Below, piece after piece: positions 43,218-51,906 of a stretch of DNA of 64,000 nucleotides. The position numbers were made by a program, and so were the translations under genes. The DNA comes from JANNYA01 sp031422315 (lineage in GTDB: Bacteria > Pseudomonadota > Gammaproteobacteria > Xanthomonadales > SZUA-5), in NCBI GenBank assembly GCA_031422315.1, contig JANOQN010000054.1, forward strand, positions 81,656 to 145,655, in the 5' to 3' direction. Every line of letters starts with the position of its first letter. The first letter of the stretch is position 1. The notes under the pieces are model-generated. The model was not told the origin of the DNA, did not search any database, and saw only the letters and a list, made by a program, of their open reading frames with translations.

Positions 43218-43664
43218 CTATTGAGGTAGCGGTGGTTCTGTGCCTATCGTAATCGTGTCAGGGTCACCGCCAACGCTATTGCCTCCAACGCAGACTTGGT
43301 ACCAGTTGATTGTACCGTCTTTTTTTCGGAGTTGTACTATAAATTGTATATTCTCACAATACGTCAATCCGCTATTTGCATTTGCAGTCATCGTCAATGT
43401 CAACCCATCAATGGACAACTGCGGCACGTTTTGGTTGAAGCAATTTGCAGCTGCTTGCGTAGAGACTGCCATTGGCCCTCCATCTCCAATTATGTCGAAG
43501 GATGCAAAGGGGGGCCCAGGTTTTGATGTAGCTAAGGCAAAAACACTACCACTCGGGGCCTTTAGTACGAGAAGATCGTTAGCAAGGATAGGGTTAGCAA
43601 GTTTGTTGCCTGATACTATTGCTTTCGTTGGGTCAAAGTTGAGATTGATAGTATGTGTTGCCAT
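43218..43664 (-). CDS. Hypothetical protein beside the Ser/Thr kinase
   Basis: A 148-residue protein starting at ATG 43664, with AGGA nine bases upstream; the frame is open to 43736 and overlaps the kinase stop there. Beta-rich (ATHTINLNFDPTKAIVSG, LTLTMTANANSGLTYCENIQ), three cysteines, no signal peptide. It ends in a disordered Pro-rich tail. It lies 68 bp behind the kinase on the same strand, so it may be a substrate or partner. No family recognised. Confidence 0.6.
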   Translation of the reverse strand: MATHTINLNFDPTKAIVSGNKLANPILANDLLVLKAPSGSVFALATSKPGPPFASFDIIGDGGPMAVSTQAAANCFNQNVPQLSIDGLTLTMTANANSGLTYCENIQFIVQLRKKDGTINWYQVCVGGNSVGGDPDTITIGTEPPLPQ

Positions 43665-43732
43665 TAGTATTTTTCCTATTTTCTGTAGAGGGTGATTTAA
43701 GCTTCTGTTAGTAGCTTGCATTGCGGACAACT

Positions 43733-46351
43733 TCAATTTGCTGACGACGGGTCGTCAGCTCGGCGCGCCGCAACTTCGCGCCGCAAGACCTTCAATTCTT
43801 CGCTTGTGTGATCTGCAACGTTCCATGCGGCTTCGCTGGCTAATTGAAATCTCAAAGACCTGCGCCTTGTAGCAGGCACTCGCTCCAAAGCCGCAAATAG
43901 TCGCTGAATATCAGTCTTACTTAAGGAACGGCGGGCCTGCAATATCGCCGCCATGTCGACAGCCCGAAGAATGTGCCAAATTTTGGGCGTATTGACATCG
44001 GTCAATGCCACCAACATGCTCAGCAATTCCGAATTGTTAGGAGCGCTATCACTTAAATGCGATTGGGAACGTAACCACAATAACAAAGGTTCCAGTTCGT
44101 GGTGGTTGAACGCCGCTCCAAAACAGGCTTCATCATGCGAACAGGCCTCAATTTTTCTTAGCCACTTGGCATTGTCGATTTGGTTTTTGGGTAAAAAGCG
44201 TATAGCGTACAAAGCGATTTTCGTAAGTTGTCGGCGGGCGCTCACATCGCCAGGCTCGATTTCTGCCAGTTCGTTTGCTTTGTCGAGCGCAATCATCAGG
44301 TGCTCGGCCATTCGCTGTTTTTGATTGAGGTCAGATGCCAACATGGCAGCTTCAAATTGTAGTTCTGATTCAATCACTAGCTTCGCAGGTTCAGCATGTT
44401 TGGCAGCTCTACTATCAACGAGGATGGCAACAGCACGCAGCTGACTGGCTTGAGCAGCGTGACTCAACCCTTGCTCTTCCTGTGCACGTGCGACCCACGC
44501 CCATGCATTCGCGAGAACGTCGCGAGGCTCGGATGAATCCGCTTCAACCAATTTGGTTTTGATGTCAATGCTATCTCGAAAATACTGCTGCGCCAGTTCC
44601 CAGCGATTTCGTCCATCCAGGGTTTCTAAAACACCAAGATTGAGTAGCGCATCCGAAAGTTCACGCTGACCACCTAATGGATTAGTAGACAATTTTACGA
44701 CTTGGCGTGCTTCTCGCAGGTGATCGAGCCAGTGGTCTTCGGTAGTTGAGTAATCGCGAGCAAGAAAACTGATTCGACCAAGGCGAAATTCTATAGCGCT
44801 GGCGAGCGAATGCATCTCAGCATCTTTACTGCGCGCTAGCCAAGGGCTTAATTGCTGCTTTGCAAGTAGCAGCGTTGTTTTGGCCTGATCAAACTGCTCG
44901 CGGGTCAATTGGGCTCCGGCAATTGTTCGATAAGCTTTTGCGCGCCGCATCGCGCTGGCTTCCGTTACTTCTACCTGTTCCTTCGTTAAATATGCCAACG
45001 CTTCCTGCCCAACCGCATCCAACAAATCCAACCGCCCAATGCTGCGCAGCTTTTCAGCAAAATCCCCCAGCATAAACTCCACCAAACCTTCAGCATCACC
45101 TCGCCTTTGCTCGGCCAATTGCAGTGCGGATACCGCCTCCGCCCGCCCGGCCTGCGCTTCCCGCAAGCCATACAGCGCCACCACAATGCCGCCCACCAGC
45201 GCCACCGCGATCAAACCCGCCGCCGCACTTGCCAGCGCATTGCGGCGCACAAAACAGCGAAGGATGTAGCGCTTGCTGCGCGGCATCGCCAACACCGGCT
45301 CGGCGCGCAGCCAGCGTGCGAGATCATCGGCCATGGCGGCGGCGGAGTCGTAGCGGGCATCGCGCTCACGTGCGAGCGCTTTGATGGCAATCGCGCGCAG
45401 CTCGTTCGGCATTTTGGCTAAGGCGGCTAAATCGGTGCGGCGGCGGCGCTGCTGTGTGATTAGGCTACCGGTAATTTCTTCGCGCCAGCCGGTGCTGGCT
45501 GCGCCTTCGTGGCTGATGGTTACGCCCGCGATTACATAAAGGCTTTCGGCCAAAACCGCGCCAAGTGAATAGACATCGGCGCGCGCATCAATACCATCTT
45601 GCCCGGGCTTGCGCTGCTCGGGTGACATGTAGCATTCGGTGCCGGCCACGTCGTACACGCGGCCTTGGCCTGGGCTTTCGCTGGTACTGGCGACTGCAAT
45701 GCCAAAGTCGATCACTTTGGCTTGGGTAACGCCATCGATGTCAATCACTAGAATATTGGCGGGTTTGATATCACGGTGGATCAAGCCGCGCTGATGCGCG
45801 TGCTGAATGCCCATACAAACTTCCATCATCAGTTTGGCAACTAACTTTGGCTCGGTTTTGTTGGCCGCCAAATACCGATGCAGCGGCACGCCGGGCACGT
45901 ATTCCATCGCGAAAAACAAAGCGCCATCGGGAAGCTTGCCAGCGTCGTAAATCTGCGCGACCGCCGGGTGGCTCAGCCGCGCTAAGGCTTGCCGCTCTAT
46001 TTCAAAATAGGCCTCGGCCAGCGCGCTATTGTTATCGCGCAGCATGACTTTGATTGCAACATCGCGTATCAGCGGGAATTGCTGCTCCGCCAGCCACACC
46101 ATGCCCATGCCGCCTTGGCCGAGCGCGCGTTTAAGCAAAAACGGCCCAATGCGATCGCCCGCTTCCCACTGCGCTGGCGTAGCGGGCAGCTCACCCCAGC
46201 TATCGACCGTGGTGCTGCCAAACTGGGTGTTGGTTGGCATAGGTGCTTCAGCATCCAATTGCGTGCCCATTTGCGTGCGGCGCGCAGAATCGTTCGAGTT
46301 CGGCTGGGTTGAACTATGCGCGCCTTGTTCGCTTTTATCGATTTGTGACAT
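43733..46351 (-). CDS. Membrane Ser/Thr protein kinase with C-terminal TPR-like region
   Basis: An 872-residue protein. The Hanks-type kinase domain covers about residues 68-340: Gly loop LGQGGMGMVW, Lys in VAIKVML, catalytic HRDIKPANIL, VIDFGIA (DFG) and MSPEQ. One membrane helix follows (ALASAAAGLIAVALVGGIVV), then about 450 helical residues with TPR character, probably periplasmic. Kinases of this architecture in Xanthomonadales usually sit beside an ECF sigma gene; here none is adjacent. The small gene downstream may belong to the same unit. Confidence 0.88.
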   Translation of the reverse strand: MSQIDKSEQGAHSSTQPNSNDSARRTQMGTQLDAEAPMPTNTQFGSTTVDSWGELPATPAQWEAGDRIGPFLLKRALGQGGMGMVWLAEQQFPLIRDVAIKVMLRDNNSALAEAYFEIERQALARLSHPAVAQIYDAGKLPDGALFFAMEYVPGVPLHRYLAANKTEPKLVAKLMMEVCMGIQHAHQRGLIHRDIKPANILVIDIDGVTQAKVIDFGIAVASTSESPGQGRVYDVAGTECYMSPEQRKPGQDGIDARADVYSLGAVLAESLYVIAGVTISHEGAASTGWREEITGSLITQQRRRRTDLAALAKMPNELRAIAIKALARERDARYDSAAAMADDLARWLRAEPVLAMPRSKRYILRCFVRRNALASAAAGLIAVALVGGIVVALYGLREAQAGRAEAVSALQLAEQRRGDAEGLVEFMLGDFAEKLRSIGRLDLLDAVGQEALAYLTKEQVEVTEASAMRRAKAYRTIAGAQLTREQFDQAKTTLLLAKQQLSPWLARSKDAEMHSLASAIEFRLGRISFLARDYSTTEDHWLDHLREARQVVKLSTNPLGGQRELSDALLNLGVLETLDGRNRWELAQQYFRDSIDIKTKLVEADSSEPRDVLANAWAWVARAQEEQGLSHAAQASQLRAVAILVDSRAAKHAEPAKLVIESELQFEAAMLASDLNQKQRMAEHLMIALDKANELAEIEPGDVSARRQLTKIALYAIRFLPKNQIDNAKWLRKIEACSHDEACFGAAFNHHELEPLLLWLRSQSHLSDSAPNNSELLSMLVALTDVNTPKIWHILRAVDMAAILQARRSLSKTDIQRLFAALERVPATRRRSLRFQLASEAAWNVADHTSEELKVLRREVAARRADDPSSAN

Positions 46352-46539
46352 CGGCCGCTCCCAACGCTTTCTTCACAGCAGTTTAGCGGTTCGTAGCGAT
46401 TGGGTGGGGCTAATTTGGCGAACAAGTAGCGATAAAACTGGCATCGACCCCAGCAAGCAACCCCTCAATTTTGCAAAACATGCAAGTATTCTGCCCACAC
46501 GACGCATTTTGTAGACCCAAGTTTGTTAACCCAAGTTTG

Positions 46540-46583
46540 TTGACCCAAGACGAATACGATGTATATTACGTATTGATACGTAT
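46540..46583 (+). promoter_or_regulatory. vapBC promoter with repeated TACGTAT operator
   Basis: TTGACC (46540-46545), a 16-base spacer, TATATT (46562-46567). TACGTAT occurs at 46567-46573 and again at 46577-46583 on the -10 and start region, a likely binding site for the antitoxin, which normally represses its own operon. Upstream, ACCCAAGTTTGTT is repeated in tandem from 46515 with a 14-bp period. Confidence 0.6.
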
Positions 46584-46597
46584 TTTATGGAGTTAAC

Positions 46598-46855
46598 GTG
46601 CTTTCAATCAGCGCTACCGAACTCGCGCGGAATACGCGCGGAATACTTGACAAAGTGATGCAGAGTGGCGAAACCGTCACTGTATTGCGAAACAACGTTG
46701 CGATCGCTCAAATCGGGCCGCCCAAGCGCGCCTTGAGCGCTTTCCAGGCATTTGAAGGATTTGAGCTACCCGCACTGAGTCTAGAAGAAGGTGCCGCATG
46801 GCTGAAAGACAGTAAGCACGCGTTTGATCAAAGCGTACGTGATCCGTGGGCGTAA
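46598..46855 (+). CDS. Phd/YefM-type antitoxin
   Basis: An 85-residue antitoxin starting at GTG 46598, preceded by GGAG. The N-terminal fold LSISATELARNTRGILDKVM, then GETVTVLRNNVAIAQI, is Phd/YefM-like and binds the operator; the C-terminal acidic helix (LSLEEGAAWLKDSKHAFD) would cap the toxin. It overlaps the toxin start by ten bases, so the two are translationally coupled. Confidence 0.9.
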   Translation: MLSISATELARNTRGILDKVMQSGETVTVLRNNVAIAQIGPPKRALSAFQAFEGFELPALSLEEGAAWLKDSKHAFDQSVRDPWA

Positions 46856-47265
46856 TTTTAGATAGTTGTATTTGGATTGAACTTTCAACACGGCAGTTGA
46901 CTTTTAGCGAAGTGGCTACTGCGACCCAAAATGCGAGCCTGACGACGTCGGTTATTACACTTGGGGAGCTGCATTTTGGCGTGCAAGCTTGTGCGGATCC
47001 AGCAATGCGTGCAATCCGATCAGCTTATTTAGAGCGGATCGAAGCGGGTCCGATACTGCCATTAACGCCTCTAACAGCTGCGGCCTTCGGCGTATTGTCA
47101 GCTTCTGAAAAACACTCAGGACGTTCGCCGCGGCCGCGCTATAACGATTTGTGGATCGCGGCGCAGGCGATTGAACACGGGTTTGCATTGCTCACACTAA
47201 ATACGAAAGACTTTGGCAAGCTACCCGGCTTGAAACTCATCGTGTTGAGTCCAGAAAACTCATAG
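46846..47265 (+). CDS. vapC: PIN-domain toxin (VapC family)
   Basis: A 139-residue PIN ribonuclease starting at GTG 46846 inside the antitoxin's end. Acidic active-site residues are visible in LDSCIWIE, LGELHFG, YNDLWIAAQA and LNTKDF. VapC toxins cut tRNA or rRNA and arrest growth when freed from the antitoxin. All motifs are intact, unlike the two decayed loci downstream. Confidence 0.92.
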   Translation: MGVILDSCIWIELSTRQLTFSEVATATQNASLTTSVITLGELHFGVQACADPAMRAIRSAYLERIEAGPILPLTPLTAAAFGVLSASEKHSGRSPRPRYNDLWIAAQAIEHGFALLTLNTKDFGKLPGLKLIVLSPENS

Positions 47266-47325
47266 TCGGACTAAAACGCCAATGCCTCGAACCAACAAAT
47301 ATGTAAGCATGCTGATGTGTAACTG

Positions 47326-47642
47326 CTAAGCGTGATTTGCCTCGAGCGCATGCGCTTGCTTCGAAACTGCCTTGCACGAGACGCCCAGGGCGTCAGCGAC
47401 TTTGAGAATGGTAGCAAAACTGGGGTTACCATCACCGGAGAGCGCTTTGTAGAGATTTTCATGCGCGAGGCCGGAGTGATTCGATACAAAGGTCATTCCG
47501 CGTGGGGTGCAGCCACGCCGAGCGCCATTGTGATAAAGGCCGAATCACTGCCGGCGATCTCAAAGCATTGTTGAAGGTAGTCGGCTATATCTTCTTCAGT
47601 TTTGAGATAGTCAGCGCTGTCAAAAGGGGTGGTAACAGGGGC
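47326..47642 (-). pseudogene. Frameshifted HigA-type addiction-module antitoxin
   Basis: One minus-strand frame reads PFDSADYLKTEEDIADYLQQ up to ALGVAAP and ends; a shifted frame continues RGMTFVSNHSGL, LYKALSGDGNPSFATILKVA, DALGV, ending at TAG 47326-47328. Together they match the HigA-2-like antidote family (helix-turn-helix). A frameshift in the CACCCCAC stretch breaks the gene. No start codon is available in the first frame, which has a TAG just upstream, and no toxin gene is beside it. This explains the gap between vapC and the GGDEF gene. Confidence 0.7.
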
Positions 47643-47710
47643 CTAAAAAATTCCACATTAGTCATTTGCCAACGAAAGAGCCAATCGAATGTCTCTGGCC
47701 TATGTAGAGC

Positions 47711-48616
47711 CTATTGCAGCTCCGCCGCACACACACGATTTCGGCCTTCGCGCTTGGCGCGGTACAGCGCTTCATCGGCCGCTTTGATCAGCTGATTCGG
47801 CTCGGTGAAATGCGGCGCCCAGCTGGCTACGCCAAAGCTAGCGGTAATCACTCGCGCGGTGCCTTCGAAGCTAAATTCTTGTGCTTCAATGCTGGCGCGG
47901 TATTCCTCGGCGTGGCGAAGCGCTTCAAGCTGATCGGCGTAGCGGATGAAAATGCCAAACTCTTCACCGCCAAGCCTTCCGACAAACATATTCGGGCGGG
48001 CGCGCTCGCGCAGCACTTGGCTTACTAGCTTGAGCGCTTGATCGCCGGCTAGGTGCCCCATTTCATCATTGACGCGTTTGAAAAAATCAATATCCAAAAT
48101 GATGAGCGAAACAGCGCTTTGATCGCGGCTGGCGCGCCCGAGCTCTTCTTCTAGCAGCAGCATAAAATGGCGTCGGTTGAACAAACCGGTCAAGCTATCA
48201 AAAGTGGCAAGGTTAATCAGCTCTTGGTGGTAGTTCGCTTCATCGCTGGCACCCGCGAAAAACTTCAGCACCGATTTGCCCACGGTCACGCGATCGCCGT
48301 CTTTGAGCTTTACTGGTTCGCTAATGGGCGCACCGTTGACGAAGGTTTTATTGGTTGAACCCAAATCTTCAATCTGCACGCTTTCTTCCTGGCGAAACAC
48401 TCGGCAATGATTGCGCGACACATTCGCGAACGGCAGCGCGAGCGTGCAATCTGAAGCGCGGCCAATCATAATCGGCTCGTCTTGCAGCTCAATTTGCTGG
48501 CCAACCATGACGCCCGACACGATCAGCAGGCGCGGCGCTCGCTTGACCTGCGGCATCGCGGTATCGCCGGCATAGTGCTGAGTCAGTTGCGTGCGGGGTT
48601 GTTCGGGAGCTGCCAT
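47711..48616 (-). CDS. FHA-GGDEF diguanylate cyclase
   Basis: A 301-residue protein starting at ATG 48616 with AGGTG six bases upstream (a GTG nine bases earlier overlaps that site). N-terminal FHA domain (MIGRASDC, VSRNHCRVF, LGSTNKTFVNG) should bind phosphothreonine peptides; the C-terminal GGDEF domain has GRLGGEEFGIFIRY, an active GGEEF motif, with DSLTGLFNRRHF before it. It makes cyclic-di-GMP from GTP, probably in answer to a phosphorylated partner. A Ser/Thr kinase lies 1.4 kb away, a possible source of that signal. Confidence 0.93.
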   Translation of the reverse strand: MAAPEQPRTQLTQHYAGDTAMPQVKRAPRLLIVSGVMVGQQIELQDEPIMIGRASDCTLALPFANVSRNHCRVFRQEESVQIEDLGSTNKTFVNGAPISEPVKLKDGDRVTVGKSVLKFFAGASDEANYHQELINLATFDSLTGLFNRRHFMLLLEEELGRASRDQSAVSLIILDIDFFKRVNDEMGHLAGDQALKLVSQVLRERARPNMFVGRLGGEEFGIFIRYADQLEALRHAEEYRASIEAQEFSFEGTARVITASFGVASWAPHFTEPNQLIKAADEALYRAKREGRNRVCAAELQ

Positions 48617-48979
48617 GGGTATCACCTTTTAGGCGCGATTGAGCGTAAGAAACGATGCACGTGGGCAGCGGCAATGGAAAAGGCTTTGCAAAGTCAAAAC
48701 GCCACCAAGGCGATCAAGCGTACTACAGAGTATTCTAAAAACCCCATTTTCGTCATAGCGCTTAGTTGCTCAAAATGGATTTTTGCAGATCAGCCAGCTT
48801 TCGCATTCAACCTGTCAGCGGTTAGTTTTCCGCGTTGCTCAATAACGACAATGATCTTTTCGACGATTGGGACATTGGCAAAATCTGGGTGCGCTTGCAG
48901 TCGGCGCGCAGCCAATGAGTTCTTGACTTCCGGGCACCCGCACATAGACGGTGCGCACTCTTGATGTGGATAATCGCAA
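48617..48979. other. Gene-free stretch between FHA-GGDEF gene and decayed TA locus
   Basis: About 360 bp. Only short open frames occur (such as 48790-48999 minus, TTG start, cysteine-rich SMCGCPEVKN), without a convincing ribosome site or family. It may contain eroded coding sequence; nothing firm is visible. Confidence 0.4.
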
Positions 48980-49205
48980 ATGATCAACATAACGCTCAAC
49001 GCTGATGAAAATTCGTATAGAACGCGCGCGAGCGGCGGCGCAAATCATGGGAACCAGTTTGAATCAATTTTTGCGCGAACAAATTGAGCGATTAGCTGGC
49101 TCAGATCAGCGCGCTCGGGAAATGCAGGCTTATTTGGCATCTGCGGGTACTGGTCGATCTGGCGGCTGGACGTTTAACCGAGATGAAATTCAACGTGACG
49201 TTTGA
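48980..49205 (+). pseudogene. Frameshifted antitoxin of a decayed TA pair
   Basis: ATG 48980 opens INITLNADE, the usual start of ribbon-helix-helix-type antitoxins paired with PIN toxins, but that frame drifts off after the Glu. One base out of phase, the frame from 49005 reads ARAAAQIMGTSLNQFLREQ and GRSGGWTFNRDEIQRDV, the expected remainder of about 75 residues. A single-base indel near 49010 explains the break. ATG 49005 could still make a 66-residue product. Confidence 0.6.
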
Positions 49206-49242
49206 CATTGCGCCGGCTTTTGGCTTCGATTGAAGGAAGGCA

Positions 49243-49656
49243 ATGGCCGTTTTTTAGACACGAATATTTTGGTTTATGCCGAAGATGCTGATAGTGCTGG
49301 CAAACAATCACTTGCAGCAGCGCTGATAGCAGAATGCTACGTCTAGGGCGATGCGGTTATCTCCACCCAAGTCATGATGGAGTATTGCAACATCGCGGTG
49401 AAAAACCTCAAACTTGAACCCGCGTTCGCAGCGCAGCGGCTGCGACTATTCGCCAAATTTAGAACGGTATCAACAACGCCGCAATTGGTAATAGCTGCAA
49501 CTGATTTGCTTCGATTGCATAGTGTGTCGTTCTGGGATGCCATGAATCCTGCAAGCCGCCATAACCAGCGGCTGCAATACGCTTTACAGTGAGGATTTCA
49601 ACGCCGGACAAATAGTTTCAGGCGTCAAGATAGTGAATCCATTTAAATCACTTTGA
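49243..49656 (+). pseudogene. PIN-domain toxin with three inactivating lesions
   Basis: The expected frame reads FLDTNILVYAEDADSAG (first PIN Asp), then ISTQVMMEYCNIAV, then FWDA, then SGCNTLYSEDFNAGQ and IVNPF. Three faults break it: a T-run at 49250-49255 one base short, so that ATG-GCC-GTT-TTT meets TAG; an in-frame TAG at 49344-49346; and an extra A near 49545. It is the dead toxin of the antitoxin fragment just upstream. Confidence 0.75.
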
Positions 49657-49710
49657 ATGAAATGCTGACGCATGTTCTGCGCGCCGACCTTTCAGTTTCC
49701 GCAATCGAAG

Positions 49711-51786
49711 CTACTTAACCCGCATGCCCGGCTGCGCGCCGGCATCTGGGCTTAGTAAAAACGGCCCACCGCTTTCATCTGAGGCTGCCAGCACCATGCC
49801 TTCACTCATGCCAAAACGCATTTTGCGGGGTGCTAAATTCGCGACCATGACGGTCAAGCGTCCGACCAAGGTTTCTGGCGCGTAGGCGGATTTGATGCCG
49901 GCAAAGACTTGCCTCGTTTCAGTGCCCAAATCGAGCTGCAGGCGCAGAAGTTTGTCGGCTTCTGGCACGGCTTCGGCGCTGATAATACGGGCGATACGAA
50001 GCTCGACTTTGGCAAAATCATCCATGCTGAGCACCGGGCTAGTCGCAGCTGGCACAGCCGCTGCCACTTTAGGCGCTGCCGTTTTAGCCTTGCTGACTTC
50101 TGCTTCTGGCGCTGCTTTTAAGGTTTCCTTTGAGGCTTCCACCATCGCGGCAATGTGTTTGGGATCGACTCTGGAAAATAGCGGTCTAAACTCGGCAATT
50201 TCATGTCCGCCTGGCAAGCTAGCGCGCAGCTGGGTGAAGTTATCCAATGGTTGATTCAAAAAGCTGGCCGAGGCGCTCGCCAATTCCGGCAGCACCGGAG
50301 CTAGCCATCCAACCAGCAAGCGATACATATTGACAGCGTAGCTGCAAATGGCCGCCAACGCTTCACTTTGCGCCGGATCTTTCGCGAGCTGCCACGGGGC
50401 AGCCTGTGCGATACGCGCGTTGACGCCATCGGCAATTGTCATGACTTCGCGCAGCACGCTGCCGTAATCGCCCGACTCGTAGCCCGCATTTGCGCACACG
50501 CTTAGGCGCTCGCTGGCGGCCAAGTAAGCTAACTCATCATCTAAGCTGAGCGCGCTGAGCTTGCCGCCGGCTTTGCTGACAAATCCGGCGCAGCGGCTAG
50601 CAATATTGACCAGCTTTCCGACTAAATCGGCATTCACACGTAGCGAAAAATCTTCCAAATTGAGATCCAAATCATCCACGCCACCGCCGCTTTTGCCGGC
50701 GAAATAATAGCGCAGGGCCTCTGGGTGCAAACCTGATTCTAAAAACGTGCGCGCTTGAATGAAGGTGCCGCGCGCTTTGCTCATTTTCACGCCGTTGACG
50801 GTCAAATAGCCATTGACGTGCAGCTTAGTCGGCGTTCGAAAGCCTGCGCCATGCAGCGTCGCTGGCCAAAACAGCCCGTGGAAATTGACAATATCTTTGC
50901 CGATAAAATGATGCAGTTCCGCTTTGCTTTCCGCGCCCAAATAGGCGTCAAAATCGATCTGCTTTTTCGCACACAGCGCTTTAAAACTGGCCAAATAGCC
51001 AATCGGCGCGTCCAGCCAAACGTAGAAATATTTCTCCGCTGCTAAATCAGGAATTCGAAAGCCAAAATACGGTGCATCGCGGCTAATATCCCAGGGCTTT
51101 AGACCGGCTTTGAGCCATTCGCCAAGCTTGGCTTTTACGCTGCTATTGGCAACCGGCCCGGCTAACCAATCGGTCAAAAATTGCTGGAAATGCCCCAGCT
51201 CAAAGAAGTAGTGCTCAGAATCTTTCAACACCGGCGTTGCGCCGCTGAGCACCGAGTACGGATTATTTAAATCGGTGGGCGAATAAGCCGCGCCGCACAC
51301 TTCACAGTTATCACCATATTGATCCACAGCGCCACACTTTGGGCATTCGCCTTTGACGTAGCGATCCGGCAAGAACAGCAATTTGTCCGGATCAAATAGC
51401 TGCTGAATTACGCAATTACTGATGTGCCCAGCGTCTCTAAGGCTACGATAGATTTGCTCGGTAATGAGCCGATTTTCTTCGCTGTGAGTGGAATGATAGT
51501 GATCAAACGCCACCAAAAAATCCGCAAAATCACGCTCGTGGCTGGCTCGGATCGGCGCGATGTAATCCTCTGGTGCCAGCCCAGCTTTTTCCGCGGCCAA
51601 CATAATCGGCGTGCCGTGCGCATCGTCGGCACAGGCAAAGTGCACGGTGTGGCCGAACAAGCGTTGCGCGCGCACCCAAATATCGGCTTGGATGTAGCCA
51701 ACTAAATGCCCAAGATGCAGGTGCCCGTTCGCGTAGGGCAAGGCGGGCGTAACCAGAATGTCCCGTTTGGATAGTGTTTGGGTCAT
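49711..51786 (-). CDS. metG: Methionyl-tRNA synthetase
   Basis: A 691-residue class I synthetase. The HIGH signature is HLGH in NGHLHLGHLVG; KMSKS is KMSKA near residue 335, a tolerated change. Zinc-binding CPKCG and CEVCG pairs lie at about 148-166. The anticodon domain follows, then an Ala/Lys-rich linker and a C-terminal OB-fold tRNA-binding domain (about 580-691, VELRIARIISAEAVP). Homodimeric form, as in E. coli. Divergent from chrA. Confidence 0.97.
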   Translation of the reverse strand: MTQTLSKRDILVTPALPYANGHLHLGHLVGYIQADIWVRAQRLFGHTVHFACADDAHGTPIMLAAEKAGLAPEDYIAPIRASHERDFADFLVAFDHYHSTHSEENRLITEQIYRSLRDAGHISNCVIQQLFDPDKLLFLPDRYVKGECPKCGAVDQYGDNCEVCGAAYSPTDLNNPYSVLSGATPVLKDSEHYFFELGHFQQFLTDWLAGPVANSSVKAKLGEWLKAGLKPWDISRDAPYFGFRIPDLAAEKYFYVWLDAPIGYLASFKALCAKKQIDFDAYLGAESKAELHHFIGKDIVNFHGLFWPATLHGAGFRTPTKLHVNGYLTVNGVKMSKARGTFIQARTFLESGLHPEALRYYFAGKSGGGVDDLDLNLEDFSLRVNADLVGKLVNIASRCAGFVSKAGGKLSALSLDDELAYLAASERLSVCANAGYESGDYGSVLREVMTIADGVNARIAQAAPWQLAKDPAQSEALAAICSYAVNMYRLLVGWLAPVLPELASASASFLNQPLDNFTQLRASLPGGHEIAEFRPLFSRVDPKHIAAMVEASKETLKAAPEAEVSKAKTAAPKVAAAVPAATSPVLSMDDFAKVELRIARIISAEAVPEADKLLRLQLDLGTETRQVFAGIKSAYAPETLVGRLTVMVANLAPRKMRFGMSEGMVLAASDESGGPFLLSPDAGAQPGMRVK

Positions 51787-51906
51787 AAATTAATCAATTA
51801 CGCGAAATGAGGTCGATAAGCTTAGTGCAATTGAGCTGAAGACAGAGTGCGCTGTTTGATATGCCGCGCTTTGTTAAGATTGTCGAATAAACATTAGAAG
51901 CCCGCC

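Noticed and set aside
48790..48999. Possible small cysteine-rich protein
   Set aside because: TTG start without a ribosome site and no recognisable family; left as unassigned.
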